NCBI GenBank assembly: GCA_947359465.1
Contig: OX375883.1
Coordinates: 93,708,411 to 93,772,410 of the forward strand
Reading direction: 5' to 3'
DNA from: Metellina segmentata
Taxonomy: Eukaryota; Arthropoda; Arachnida; Araneae; Tetragnathidae
DNA length: 64,000 bases
In this document: positions 11,185-22,397 of the stretch, piece after piece
Position numbering within the stretch: position 1 is the first letter of the stretch
How the letters are laid out: every line of letters begins with the position of its first letter
Made by a program: the position numbers and the translations under genes
The notes under the pieces: generated by a model
What the model was told of the DNA's origin: nothing
What the model saw: only the letters and a program-made list of their open reading frames with translations
Databases searched by the model: none

Positions 11185-11476
11185 ATAGTTTTTTTTTTAA
11201 AGTTATAAGCATCTATTTTAGATATTAAAGTAACCAATGCTGTATAGGTAACTAGCATGTGTTTCCGACATTTATCACGGAAAGAAATCATGGAGTTTGT
11301 ATTATAATTATTGTTCAGACAACAGTTTCTCTTTTAAAGAGCAATAATATAAAAATAACACTCCATACCTCTGTAAGCACGTAAAGTGTGAATAGAAAAG
11401 TTGCTCAATACTGCTGTGTTACTACCATGCTAAAAAACAGTTGTTACATTGCTAATGATAGCACGTGTAAATGTAA

Positions 11477-11558
11477 GCAGTCGTGGCCGAGTGGTTAAGG
11501 CGATGGACTCGAAATCCATTGGGGTCTTCCCGCGTAGGTTCGAATCCTGCCGAAAGCG
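11477..11558 (+). tRNA. tRNA-Ser(CGA) copy 31, damaged acceptor
   Basis: CGAAAGC acceptor and GGGGTCT variable arm, as copy 24. T5CT5 terminator. Confidence 0.72.
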
Positions 11559-11854
11559 ATAGTTTTTCTTTTTAAGTTGTAAACATCTATTTTAGATATT
11601 AAAGTCACAAATATACTGTATAGGTAACTTGCAGATGTTTCCGGCACTTATCACACAAAGGAATCATTGAGTTTGTATTATAATTATTGTTCAGACCACA
11701 GTTCCTCTTTCTAAGAGTAATAATATAAAAATAACACTCCATACCTCTTAAAGCCCAAGAAGTGTGAAAACAAAAGTTGCTTTTTAGTTCTGTGTTACTA
11801 CCATGCAAAATAAAACAGTTGTTACATTGCTAATGATAGCAGGTGTCAATGTGA

Positions 11855-11936
11855 GCATTCGTGGCCGAGTGGTTAAGGCGATGGACTCGAAATCCATTGG
11901 GATATTCCCGCGTAGGTTCGAATCCTACCGACTGCG
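11855..11936 (+). tRNA. tRNA-Ser(CGA) copy 32
   Basis: G4T only, TAT loop, as copy 25. The terminator is T5-A-T5 rather than T5-C-T5. Confidence 0.85.
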
Positions 11937-12226
11937 ATAGTTTTTATTTTTAAGTTGTAAACATCTATTTTAGATATTAAAGTCACCAATGCTGTATAGG
12001 TAACTAGCATGTGTTTCCGACATTTATCACGGAAAGAAATCATGGAGTTTGTATTATAATTATTGTTCAGACAACAGTTTCTCTTTTAAAGAGTAATAAT
12101 ATAAAAATAACACTCCATACCTCTGTAAGCACGTAAAGTGTGAACAGAAAATTGCTCATTACTGCTGTGTTACTACCATTCTAAAATTAGTTGTTACATT
12201 GCTAATGATAGCAGGTGTGAATGTGA

Positions 12227-12308
12227 GCAGTCGTGGCCGAGTGGTTATGGCGATGGACTCGAAATCCATTGGGATCTTCCCTCGTATGTTCGAATCCTAC
12301 CGACTGCG
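12227..12308 (+). tRNA. tRNA-Ser(CGA) copy 33
   Basis: T-lineage, G52T, with CCCTC in the variable arm. T5CT5 terminator. Starts a third, broken 2,632-bp repeat. Confidence 0.8.
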
Positions 12309-12605
12309 ATAGTTTTTCTTTTTATGTTGTAAACATCTATTTTAGATATTAAAGTCACAAATATACTGTATAGGTAACTTGCAGATGTTTCCGGCACTTA
12401 TCACACAAAGGAATCATTGAGTTTGTATAATAATTATTGTTCAGACAACAGTTTCTCTTTCTAAGAGTAATAATATAAAAATAACACTCCATACCTCTTA
12501 AAGCCCAAGAAGTGTGAATACAAAAGTTGCTTATTAGTTCTGTGTTACTACCATGCAAAAAAAAAACAGTTGTTACATTGCTAATGATAGCAGGTGTGAA
12601 TGTGA

Positions 12606-12687
12606 GCAGTCGTGGCCGAGTGGTTAAAGCGATGGACTCGAAATCCATTGGGATCTTCCCGCGTAGGTTCGAATCCTGCCGACTGAG
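12606..12687 (+). tRNA. tRNA-Ser(CGA) copy 34
   Basis: G23A, T50-G64 wobble, and C72A, which unpairs G1 at the end of the acceptor. Long T-run and a distinct downstream spacer (TTTAAATATTAAATTC). Confidence 0.72.
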
Positions 12688-12982
12688 ATAGTTTTTTTTT
12701 TTTAAAGTTTTAAACATCTACTTTAAATATTAAATTCACCAATGCTGTATAGGTAACTAGCATGTGTTTCCGACATTTATCACGGAAAGAAATCACGGAG
12801 TTTGTATTATAATTATTGTTCAGACCACAGTTTCTCTTTCTAAGAGTAATAATATAAAAATAACACTCCATACCTCCTAAAGCCCAAGAAGTGTGAATAC
12901 AAGAGTTGTTTTTTAGTTCTGTGTTACTACCATGCAAAAAAAACAGTTGTTACATTGCTAATGATAGCAGGTGTGAATGTAA

Positions 12983-13064
12983 GCAGTCGTGGCCGAGTGG
13001 TTAAGGCGATGGACTCGAAATCCATTGGGATCTTCCCGCGTATGTTCGAATCCTACCGACTGCG
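12983..13064 (+). tRNA. tRNA-Ser(CGA) copy 35
   Basis: A22 combined with G52T: A-lineage 5' half, T-lineage 3' half. T5CT5 terminator. Same as copy 39. Confidence 0.84.
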
Positions 13065-13362
13065 ATAGTTTTTCTTTTTAAGTTGTAAACATCTATTTTA
13101 GATATTAAAGTCACAAATATACTGTATAGGTAACTTGCAGATGTTTCCGGCACTTATCACACAAAGGAATCATTGAGTTTGTATTATAATTATTGTTCAG
13201 ACCACAGTTTCTCTTTCTAAGAGTAATAATATAAAAATAACACTCCATACCTCTTAAAGCCCAAGAAGTGTGAATACAAAAGTTGCTTTTTAGTTCTGTG
13301 TTACTACCATGCAAAAAAAAAAACAGTTGTTACATTGCTAATGATAGCAGGTGTGAATGTGA

Positions 13363-13444
13363 GCAGTCGTGGCCGAGTGGTTAAGGCGATAGACTCGAAA
13401 TCCATTGGGATTTTCCCGCGTAGGTTCGAATCCTACCGACTGCG
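13363..13444 (+). tRNA. tRNA-Ser(CGA) copy 36
   Basis: G29A gives an A:C mismatch in the anticodon stem; otherwise consensus with TTT loop. T-run terminator. Confidence 0.82.
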
Positions 13445-13737
13445 ATAGTTTTTTTTTAAAGTTATAAACATCTATTTTAGATATTAAAGAGTAACCAATG
13501 CTGTATAGGTAACTAGCATGTGTTTCCGACATTTATCACGGAAAGAAATCATGGAGATTGTATTATAATTTTTGTTCAGACAATAGTTTCTCTTTTAAAG
13601 AGTAATAATATAAAAATAACACTCAATATCTCTGTAAGCACGTAAAGTGTGAATAGAATAGTTTCTCATTACTGCTGTGTTACTACCATGCTAAAAAACA
13701 TTTGTTACATTGCTAATGATAGCAGATGTGAATGTGA

Positions 13738-13819
13738 GCAGTCGTGACCGAGTGGTTATGGCGATGGACTCGAAATCCATTGGGATCTTCCCGCGTATGT
13801 TCGAATCCTACCGACTGCG
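13738..13819 (+). tRNA. tRNA-Ser(CGA) copy 37
   Basis: G10A, T22, G52T, as copies 22 and 29. T5CT5 terminator. Confidence 0.74.
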
Positions 13820-14116
13820 ATAGTTTTTCTTTTTAAGTTATAAACATCTATTTTAGATATTAAAGTCACAAATATACTGTATAGGTAACTTGCAGATGTT
13901 TCCGGCACTTATCACACAAAGGAATCATTGAGTTTGTATTATAATTATTGTTCAGACCACAGTTTCTCTTTCTAAGAGTAATAATATAAAAATAACACTC
14001 CATACCTCTTAAAGCCCAAGAAGTGTGAATACAAAAGTTGCTTATTAGTTCTGTGTTACTACCATGCAAAAAAAAAACAGTTGTTACATTGCTAATGATA
14101 GCAGGTGTGAATGTGA

Positions 14117-14198
14117 GCAGTCGTGGCCGAGTGGTTAAAGCGATGGACTCGAAATCCATTGGGATCTTCCCGCGTAGGTTCGAATCCTGCCGACTGAG
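14117..14198 (+). tRNA. tRNA-Ser(CGA) copy 38
   Basis: G23A and C72A, as copy 34. T-run terminator. Confidence 0.72.
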
Positions 14199-14490
14199 AT
14201 AGTTTTTTTTTTAAGTCTTAAACATCTACTTTAAATATTAAATTCACCAATGCTGTATAGGTAACTAGCATGTGTTTCCGACATTTATCACGGAAAGAAA
14301 TCACGGAGTTTGTATTATAATTATTGTTCAGACCACAGTTTCTCTTTCTAAGAGTAATAATATAAAAATAACACTCCATACCTCCTAAAGCCCAAGAAGT
14401 GTGAATACAAGAGTTGTTTTTTAGTTCTGTGTTACTACCATGCAAAAAAAACAGTTGTTACATTGCTAATGATAGCAGGTGTGAATGTAA

Positions 14491-14572
14491 GCAGTCGTGG
14501 CCGAGTGGTTAAGGCGATGGACTCGAAATCCATTGGGATCTTCCCGCGTATGTTCGAATCCTACCGACTGCG
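14491..14572 (+). tRNA. tRNA-Ser(CGA) copy 39
   Basis: A22 with G52T, as copy 35. T5CT5 terminator. Confidence 0.84.
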
Positions 14573-14869
14573 ATAGTTTTTCTTTTTAAGTTGTAAACAT
14601 CTATTTTAGATATTAAAGTCACAAATATACTGTATAGGTAACTTGCAGATGTTTCCGGCACTTATCACACAAAGGAATCATTGAGTTTGTATTATAATTA
14701 TTGTTCAGACCACAGTTTCTCTTTCTAAGAGTAATAATATAAAAATAACACTCCATACCTCTTAAAGCCCAAGAAGTGTGAATACAAAAGTTGCTTTTTA
14801 GTTCTGTGTTACTACCATGCAAAAAAAAAACAGTTGTTACATTGCTAATGATAGCAGGTGTGAATGTGA

Positions 14870-14951
14870 GCAGTCGTGGCCGAGTGGTTAAGGCGATGGA
14901 CTCGAAATCCATTCGGATATTCCCGCGTAGGTTCGAATCCTACCGACTGCG
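14870..14951 (+). tRNA. tRNA-Ser(CGA) copy 40
   Basis: Only a variable-arm change (TTCGGA for TTGGGA); TAT loop. T-run terminator. Confidence 0.88.
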
Positions 14952-15242
14952 ATAGTTTTTTTTTAAAGTTATAAACATCTATTTTAGATATTAAAGTAAC
15001 CAATGCTGTATAGGTAACTAGCATGTGTTTCCGACATTTATCACGGAAAGAAATCATGGAGTTTGTATTATAATTATTGTTCAGACAACAGTTTCTCTTT
15101 TAAAGAGCAATAATATAAAAATAACACTCCATACCTCTGTAAGCACGTAAAGTGTGAATAGAAAAGTTGCTCAATACTGCTGTGTTACTACCATGCTAAA
15201 AAACAGTTGTTACATTGCTAATGATAGCACGTGTAAATGTAA

Positions 15243-15324
15243 GCAGTCGTGGCCGAGTGGTTAAGGCGATGGACTCGAAATCCATTGGGGTCTTCCCGCG
15301 TAGGTTCGAATCCTGCCGAAAGCG
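15243..15324 (+). tRNA. tRNA-Ser(CGA) copy 41, damaged acceptor
   Basis: CGAAAGC acceptor, as copies 24 and 31. T5CT5 terminator. Confidence 0.72.
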
Positions 15325-15620
15325 ATAGTTTTTCTTTTTAAGTTGTAAACATCTATTTTAGATATTAAAGTCACAAATATACTGTATAGGTAACTTGCAG
15401 ATGTTTCCGGCACTTATCACACAAAGGAATCATTGAGTTTGTATTATAATTATTGTTCAGACCACAGTTCCTCTTTCTAAGAGTAATAATATAAAAATAA
15501 CACTCCATACCTCTTAAAGCCCAAGAAGTGTGAAAACAAAAGTTGCTTTTTAGTTCTGTGTTACTACCATGCAAAATAAAACAGTTGTTACATTGCTAAT
15601 GATAGCAGGTGTCAATGTGA

Positions 15621-15702
15621 GCATTCGTGGCCGAGTGGTTAAGGCGATGGACTCGAAATCCATTCGGATATTCCCGCGTAGGTTCGAATCCTACCGACTG
15701 CG
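15621..15702 (+). tRNA. tRNA-Ser(CGA) copy 42
   Basis: G4T plus the TTCGGA variable-arm change of copy 40, two units earlier. T5CT5 terminator after AAAG. Confidence 0.8.
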
Positions 15703-15992
15703 AAAGTTTTTCTTTTTAAGTTGTAAACATCTATTTTAGATATTAAAGTCACCAATGCTGTATAGGTAACTAGCATGTGTTTCCGACATTTATCACGGAA
15801 AGAAATCATGGAGTTTGTATTATAATTATTGTTCAGACAACAGTTTCTCTTTTAAAGAGTAATAATATAAAAATAACACTCCATACCTCTGTAAGCACGT
15901 AAAGTGTGAACAGAAAATTGCTCATTACTGCTGTGTTACTACCATTCTAAAATTAGTTGTTACATTGCTAATGATAGCAGGTGTGAATGTGA

Positions 15993-16074
15993 GCAGTCGT
16001 GGCCGAGTGGTTATGGCGATGGACTCGAAATCCATTGGGATCTTCCCGCGTATGTTCGAATCCTACCGACTGCG
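15993..16074 (+). tRNA. tRNA-Ser(CGA) copy 43
   Basis: T-lineage, G52T, as copy 19. T5CT5 terminator. Confidence 0.83.
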
Positions 16075-16371
16075 ATAGTTTTTCTTTTTATGTTGTAAAC
16101 ATCTATTTTAGATATTAAAGTCACAAATATACTGTATAGGTAACTTGCAGATGTTTCCGGCACTTATCACACAAAGGAATCATTGAGTTTGTATAATAAT
16201 TATTGTTCAGACAACAGTTTCTCTTTCTAAGAGTAATAATATAAAAATAACACTCCATACCTCTTAAAGCCCAAGAAGTGTGAATACAAAAGTTGCTTAT
16301 TAGTTCTGTGTTACTACCATGCAAAAAAAAAACAGTTGTTACATTGCTAATGATAGCAGGTGTGAATGTGA

Positions 16372-16453
16372 GCAGTCGTGGCCGATTGGTTAAAGCGATG
16401 GACTCGAAATCCATTGGGATCTTCCCGCGTAGGTTCGAATCCTGCCGACTGAG
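16372..16453 (+). tRNA. tRNA-Ser(CGA) copy 44
   Basis: As copy 34 (G23A, C72A) plus G15T, which alters the D loop. T-run terminator. Confidence 0.68.
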
Positions 16454-16747
16454 ATAGTTTTTTTTTTTAAAGTTTTAAACATCTACTTTAAATATTAAAT
16501 TCACCAATGCTGTATAGGTAACTAGCATGTGTTTCCGACATTTATCACGGAAAGAAATCACGGAGTTTGTATTATAATTATTGTTCAGACCACAGTTTCT
16601 CTTTCTAAGAGTAATAATATAAAAATAACACTCCATACCTCCTAAAGCCCAAGAAGTGTGAATACAAGAGTTGTTTTTTAGTTCTGTGTTACTACCATGC
16701 AAAAAAAATAGTTGTTACATTGCTAATGATAGCAGGTGTGAATGTAA

Positions 16748-16829
16748 GCAGTCGTGGCCGAGTGGTTAAGGCGATGGACTCGAAATCCATTGGGATCTTT
16801 CCGCGCAGGTTCGAATCCTACCGACTGCG
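16748..16829 (+). tRNA. tRNA-Ser(CGA) copy 45
   Basis: Variable arm GATCTTTCC and T50C, which leaves C50 opposite A64. Terminator AGG then T-run. Confidence 0.82.
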
Positions 16830-17095
16830 ATAGGTTTTTTTTTAAGTTATAAAAACATCTATTTTAGATATTAAAGTCACCAATGCTGTATAGGTAACTA
16901 GCATGTGTTGCCGACATTTATCACGGAAAGAAATCATGGAGTTTGTATTATAATTATTGTTCAGACAACAGTTTATCTTTTAAAGAGTAATAATATAAAA
17001 ATAACACTCCATTCCTCTGTAAGCACGTAAAGTGTGAATAGAAAAGTTGCTCAATACTGCTGTGTTACTACCATGCTAAAAAACAGTTGTTACAT

Positions 17096-17109
17096 TGCTA
17101 ATGATAGCA
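17096..17109. promoter_or_regulatory. Inverted repeat TGCTA-N4-TAGCA at about -27 to -14 of each tRNA (example: copy 46)
   Basis: A 5-bp inverted repeat around a 4-bp centre lies 14-27 bp upstream of the gene. Nearly every unit has it; for copy 1 it is at 190-203. The centre varies (ATGA, ATAA, ACGA, ATTT, ATTA) while the arms mostly stay. The place overlaps where TFIIIB sits on tRNA genes, so a promoter role is possible; that is inference. Confidence 0.45.
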
Positions 17110-17122
17110 CGTGTAAATGTAA

Positions 17123-17204
17123 GCAGTCGTGGCCGAGTGGTTAAGGCGATGGACTCGAAATCCATTGGGATCTTCCCGCGTAGGTTCGAATCCTACCGAC
17201 TGCG
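17123..17204 (+). tRNA. tRNA-Ser(CGA) copy 46, intact
   Basis: Consensus throughout, TCT loop. The 5' flank is GTGTAAATGTAA instead of the usual GTGTGAATGTGA. T5CT5 terminator. Confidence 0.95.
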
Positions 17205-17208
17205 ATAG

Positions 17209-17219
17209 TTTTTCTTTTT
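17209..17219 (+). terminator. Pol III terminator TTTTTCTTTTT (example: copy 46)
   Basis: Four bases after the discriminator G comes T5-C-T5. The two common forms in the array are this one and an uninterrupted run of about 6-16 T, sometimes followed by GTTAAG. Both exceed the four T usually enough for Pol III termination. The form present is given with each gene. Confidence 0.85.
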
Positions 17220-17498
17220 AAGTTGTAAACATCTATTTTAGATATTAAAGTCACAAATATACTGTATAGGTAACTTGCAGATGTTTCCGGCACTTATCAC
17301 ACAAAGGAATCATTGAGTTTGTATTATAATTATTGTTCAGACAACAGTTTCTCTTTCTAAGAGTAATAATAAAAAAATAACACTCCATACCTCTTAAAGC
17401 CCAAGAAGTCTGAATACAAAAGTTGCTTATTAGTTCTGTGTTACTACCATGCAAAAAAATAGTTGTTACATTGCTAATGATAGCAGGTGTGAATGTGA

Positions 17499-17580
17499 GC
17501 AGTCGTGGCCGAGTGGTTAAGGCGATGGACTCGAAATACATTGGGATATTCCCGCGTAGGTTCGAATCCTACCGACTGCG
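17499..17580 (+). tRNA. tRNA-Ser(CGA) copy 47
   Basis: C40A gives a G30:A40 mismatch in the anticodon stem; TAT loop. T5CT6 terminator. Confidence 0.82.
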
Positions 17581-17875
17581 ATAGTTTTTCTTTTTTAGTT
17601 GTAAACATCTATTTTAGATATTAAAGTCACAAATATACTGTATAGGTAACTAGCATGTGTTTCCGACATTTATCACGGAAAGAAATCACGGAGTTTGCAT
17701 TATAATTATTGTTCAGACCACAGTTCCTCTTTCTAAGAGTAATAATATAAAAATAACACTCCATACCTCTTAAAGCCCAAGAAGTCTGAATACAAAAGTT
17801 GCTTATTAGTTCTGTGTTACTACCATGCAAAAAAAACAGTTGTTACATTGCTAATGATAGCAGGTGTGAATGTGA

Positions 17876-17957
17876 GCAGTCGTGACCGAGTGGTTATGGC
17901 GATGGACTCGAAATCCATTGGGATCTTCCCGCGTATGTTCGAATCCTACCGACTGCG
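17876..17957 (+). tRNA. tRNA-Ser(CGA) copy 48
   Basis: G10A, T22, G52T. T5CT5 terminator. Same as copies 53 and 60. Confidence 0.74.
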
Positions 17958-18252
17958 ATAGTTTTTCTTTTTAAGTTGTAAACATCTATTTTAGATATTA
18001 AAGTCACAAATATACTGTATAGGTAACTTGCAGATGTTTCCGGCACTTATCACACAAAGGAATCATTGAGTTTGTATTATAATTATTGTTCAGACAACAG
18101 TTTCTCTTTCTAAGAGTAATAATATAAAAATAACACTCCATACCTCTTAAAGCCCAAGAAGTCTGAATACAAAAGTTGCTTATTAGTTCTGTGTTACTAC
18201 CATGCAAAAAAAACAGTTGTTACATTGCTAATGATAGCAGGTGTGAATGTGA

Positions 18253-18334
18253 GCAGTCGTGGCCGAGTGGTTAAGGCGATGGACTCGAAATACATTGGGA
18301 TCTTCCCGCGTAGGTTCGAATCCTGACGACTGAG
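18253..18334 (+). tRNA. tRNA-Ser(CGA) copy 49
   Basis: C40A, C65A and C72A: mismatches in the anticodon, T and acceptor stems. Long T-run. Same as copy 54. Confidence 0.65.
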
Positions 18335-18629
18335 ATAGTTTTTTTTTTTTTTAAGTTTTAAACATCTACTTTAAATATTAAATTCACCAATGCTGTATAG
18401 GTAACTAGCATGTGTTTCCGACATTTATCACGGAAAGAAATCATGGAGATTGTATTATAATTATTGTTCAGACAATAGTTTCTCTTTTAAAGAGTAATAA
18501 TATAAAAATAACACTCAATATCTCTGTAAGCACGTAAAGTGTGAATAGAATAGTTGCTCATTACTGCTGTGTTACTACCATGCTAAAAAACATTTGTTAC
18601 ATTGCTAATGATAGCAGATGTGAATGTGA

Positions 18630-18711
18630 GCAGTCGTGACCGAGTGGTTATGGCGATGGACTCGAAATCCATTGGGATCTTCCCGCGTATGTTCGAATCC
18701 TACCGACTGCG
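18630..18711 (+). tRNA. tRNA-Ser(CGA) copy 50
   Basis: G10A, T22, G52T. T5CT5 terminator. Same as copies 55 and 62. Confidence 0.74.
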
Positions 18712-19007
18712 ATAGTTTTTCTTTTTAAGTTGTAAACATCTATTTTAGATATTAAAGTCACAAATATACTGTATAGGTAACTTGCAGATGTTTCCGGCAC
18801 TTATCACACAAAGGAATCATTGAGTTTGTATTATAATTATTGTTCAGACCACAGTTTCTCTTTCTAAGAGTAATAATATAAAAATAACACTCCATACCTC
18901 TTAAAGCCCAAGAAGTGTGAATACAAAAGTTGCTTTTTAGTTCTGTGTTACTACCATGCAAAAAAAAACAGTTGTTACATTGCTAATGATAGCAGGTGTG
19001 AATGTGA

Positions 19008-19089
19008 GCAGTCGTGGCCAAGTGGTTAAGGCGATGGACTCGAAATCCATTGGGATTTTCCCGCGTAGGTTCGAATCCTACCGACTGCG
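19008..19089 (+). tRNA. tRNA-Ser(CGA) copy 51
   Basis: Single change G13A (GCCAAG) in the A box, still within the A-box pattern; TTT loop. Terminator T5GT4. Same as copy 56. Confidence 0.87.
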
Positions 19090-19383
19090 ATAGTTTTTGT
19101 TTTAAAGTTATAAACATCTATTTTAGATATTAAAGTAACCAATGCTGTATAGGTAACTTGCAGATGTTTCCGGCACTTATCACACAAAGGAATCATTGAG
19201 TTTGTATTATAATTATTGTTCAGACCACAGTTCCTCTTTCTAAGAGTAATAATATAAAAATAACACTCCATACCTCTTAAAGCCCAAGAAGTGTGAAAAC
19301 AAAAGTTGCTTTTTAGTTCTGTGTTACTACCATGCAAAAAAAAACAGTTGTTACATTGCTAATGATAGCAGGTGTCAATGTGA

Positions 19384-19465
19384 GCATTCGTGGCCGAGTG
19401 GTTAAGGCGATGGACTCGAAATCCATTGGGATATTCCCGCGTAGGTTCGAATCCTACCGACTGCG
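19384..19465 (+). tRNA. tRNA-Ser(CGA) copy 52
   Basis: G4T only, TAT loop. T5CT6 terminator. Confidence 0.85.
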
Positions 19466-19760
19466 ATAGTTTTTCTTTTTTAGTTGTAAACATCTATTTT
19501 AGATATTAAAGTCACAAATATACTGTATAGGTAACTAGCATGTGTTTCCGACATTTATCACGGAAAGAAATCACGGAGTTTGCATTATAATTATTGTTCA
19601 GACCACAGTTCCTCTTTCTAAGAGTAATAATATAAAAATAACACTCCATACCTCTTAAAGCCCAAGAAGTCTGAATACAAAAGTTGCTTATTAGTTCTGT
19701 GTTACTACCATGCAAAAAAAACAGTTGTTACATTGCTAATGATAGCAGGTGTGAATGTGA

Positions 19761-19842
19761 GCAGTCGTGACCGAGTGGTTATGGCGATGGACTCGAAATC
19801 CATTGGGATCTTCCCGCGTATGTTCGAATCCTACCGACTGCG
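19761..19842 (+). tRNA. tRNA-Ser(CGA) copy 53
   Basis: G10A, T22, G52T; duplicate of copy 48. T5CT5 terminator. Confidence 0.74.
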
Positions 19843-20137
19843 ATAGTTTTTCTTTTTAAGTTGTAAACATCTATTTTAGATATTAAAGTCACAAATATAC
19901 TGTATAGGTAACTTGCAGATGTTTCCGGCACTTATCACACAAAGGAATCATTGAGTTTGTATTATAATTATTGTTCAGACAACAGTTTCTCTTTCTAAGA
20001 GTAATAATATAAAAATAACACTCCATACCTCTTAAAGCCCAAGAAGTCTGAATACAAAAGTTGCTTATTAGTTCTGTGTTACTACCATGCATAAAAAACA
20101 GTTGTTACATTGCTAATGATAGCAGGTGTGAATGTGA

Positions 20138-20219
20138 GCAGTCGTGGCCGAGTGGTTAAGGCGATGGACTCGAAATACATTGGGATCTTCCCGCGTAGGT
20201 TCGAATCCTGACGACTGAG
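20138..20219 (+). tRNA. tRNA-Ser(CGA) copy 54
   Basis: C40A, C65A, C72A; duplicate of copy 49. T-run terminator. Confidence 0.65.
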
Positions 20220-20514
20220 ATAGTTTTTTTTTTTTTTAAGTTTTAAACATCTACTTTAAATATTAAATTCACCAATGCTGTATAGGTAACTAGCATGTGT
20301 TTCCGACATTTATCACGGAAAGAAATCATGGAGATTGTATTATAATTATTGTTCAGACAATAGTTTCTCTTTTAAAGAGTAATAATATAAAAATAACACT
20401 CAATATCTCTGTAAGCACGTAAAGTGTGAATAGAATAGTTGCTCATTACTGCTGTGTTACTACCATGCTAAAAAACATTTGTTACATTGCTAATGATAGC
20501 AGATGTGAATGTGA

Positions 20515-20596
20515 GCAGTCGTGACCGAGTGGTTATGGCGATGGACTCGAAATCCATTGGGATCTTCCCGCGTATGTTCGAATCCTACCGACTGCG
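20515..20596 (+). tRNA. tRNA-Ser(CGA) copy 55
   Basis: G10A, T22, G52T; duplicate of copy 50. T5CT5 terminator. Confidence 0.74.
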
Positions 20597-20893
20597 ATAG
20601 TTTTTCTTTTTAAGTTGTAAACATCTATTTTAGATATTAAAGTCACAAATATACTGTATAGGTAACTTGCAGATGTTTCCGGCACTTATCACACAAAGGA
20701 ATCATTGAGTTTGTATTATAATTATTGTTCAGACCACAGTTTCTCTTTCTAAGAGTAATAATATAAAAATAACACTCCATACCTCTTAAAGCCCAAGAAG
20801 TGTGAATACAAAAGTTGCTTTTTAGTTCTGTGTTACTACCATGCAAAAAAAAAACAGTTGTTACATTGCTAATGATAGCAGGTGTGAATGTGA

Positions 20894-20975
20894 GCAGTCG
20901 TGGCCAAGTGGTTAAGGCGATGGACTCGAAATCCATTGGGATTTTCCCGCGTAGGTTCGAATCCTACCGACTGCG
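20894..20975 (+). tRNA. tRNA-Ser(CGA) copy 56
   Basis: G13A, TTT loop; duplicate of copy 51. T5GT4 terminator. Confidence 0.87.
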
Positions 20976-21269
20976 ATAGTTTTTGTTTTAAAGTTATAAA
21001 CATCTATTTTAGATATTAAAGTAACCAATGCTGTATAGGTAACTTGCAGATGTTTCCGGCACTTATCACACAAAGGAATCATTGAGTTTGTATTATAATT
21101 ATTGTTCAGACCACAGTTCCTCTTTCTAAGAGTAATAATATAAAAATAACACTCCATACCTCTTAAAGCCCAAGAAGTGTGAAAACAAAAGTTGCTTTTT
21201 AGTTCTGTGTTACTACCATGCAAAAAAAAACAGTTGTTACATTGCTAATGATAGCAAGTGTCAATGTGA

Positions 21270-21351
21270 GCATTCGTGGCCGAGTGGTTAAGGCGATGGA
21301 CTCGAAATCCATTGGGATATTCCCGCGTAGGTTCGAATCCTACCGACTGCG
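21270..21351 (+). tRNA. tRNA-Ser(CGA) copy 57
   Basis: G4T only, TAT loop; duplicate of copy 52, but followed by a different spacer. T5CT5 terminator. Confidence 0.85.
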
Positions 21352-21643
21352 ATAGTTTTTCTTTTTAAGTTATAAACATCTATTTTAGATATTAAAGTCA
21401 CCAATGCTGTATAGGTAACTAGCATGTGTTGCCGACATTTATCACGGAAAGAAATCATGGAGTTTGTATTATAATTATTGTTCAGACAACAGTTTATCTT
21501 TTAAAGAGTAATAATATAAAAATAACACTCCATTCCTCTGTAAGCACATAAAGTGTGAATAGAAAAGTTGCTCAATACTGCTGTGTTACTACCATGCTAA
21601 AAAACAGTTGTTACATTGCTAATGATAGCACGTGTAAATGTAA

Positions 21644-21725
21644 GCAGTCGTGGCCGAGTGGTTAAGGCGATGGACTCGAAATCCATTGGGATCTTCCCGC
21701 GTAGGTTCGAATCCTACCGACTGCG
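21644..21725 (+). tRNA. tRNA-Ser(CGA) copy 58, intact
   Basis: Consensus, TCT loop; duplicate of copy 46. T5CT5 terminator. Confidence 0.95.
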
Positions 21726-22020
21726 ATAGTTTTTCTTTTTAAGTTGTAAACATCTATTTTAGATATTAAAGTCACAAATATACTGTATAGGTAACTTGCA
21801 GATGTTTCCGGCACTTATCACACAAAGGAATCATTGAGTTTGTATTATAATTATTGTTCAGACAACAGTTTCTCTTTCTAAGAGTAATAATAAAAAAATA
21901 ACACTCCATACCTCTTAAAGCCCAAGAAGTCTGAATACAAAAGTTGCTTATTAGTTCTGTGTTACTACCATGCAAAAAAAACAGTTGTTACATTGCTAAT
22001 GATAGCAGGTGTGAATGTGA

Positions 22021-22102
22021 GCAGTCGTGGCCGTGTGGTTAAGGCGATGGACTCGAAATACATTGGGATCTTCCCGCGTAGGTTCGAATCCTACCTACTG
22101 CG
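22021..22102 (+). tRNA. tRNA-Ser(CGA) copy 59
   Basis: A14T (invariant base of the A box), C40A and G67T. Partner of copy 47 but more damaged. T5CT6 terminator. Confidence 0.63.
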
Positions 22103-22397
22103 ATAGTTTTTCTTTTTTAGTTGTAAACATCTATTTTAGATATTAAAGTCACAAATATACTGTATAGGTAACTAGCATGTGTTTCCGACATTTATCACGG
22201 AAAGAAATCACGGAGTTTGTATTATAATTATTGTTCAGACCACAGTTCCTCTTTCTAAGAGTAATAATATAAAAATAACACTCCATACCTCTTAAAGCCC
22301 AAGAAGTCTGAATACAAAAGTTGCTTATTAGTTCTGTGTTACTACCATGCAAAAAAAACAGTTGTTACATTGCTAATGATAGCAGGTGTGAATGTGA

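Larger units (their letters stand above)
6963..12226 (+). repeat. Higher-order repeat, 7 units, 2,632 bp, two full copies
   Basis: Copies 19-25 and 26-32 match in diagnostic changes and almost in unit lengths (378,378,374,379,373,378,372 against 378,378,374,378,374,378,372). A third copy begins at 12227 (copy 33) and then diverges. Confidence 0.88.
12606..16747 (+). repeat. Rearranged relatives of the 7-unit repeat (copies 34-44)
   Basis: The block C72A gene, then G52T gene, then TTT gene occurs at copies 34-36 and again at 38-40 (shift about 1,508 bp). Copies 41-44 repeat the order of 24-26 plus 34. The pieces are those of the 2,632-bp repeat in a new order. Confidence 0.7.
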
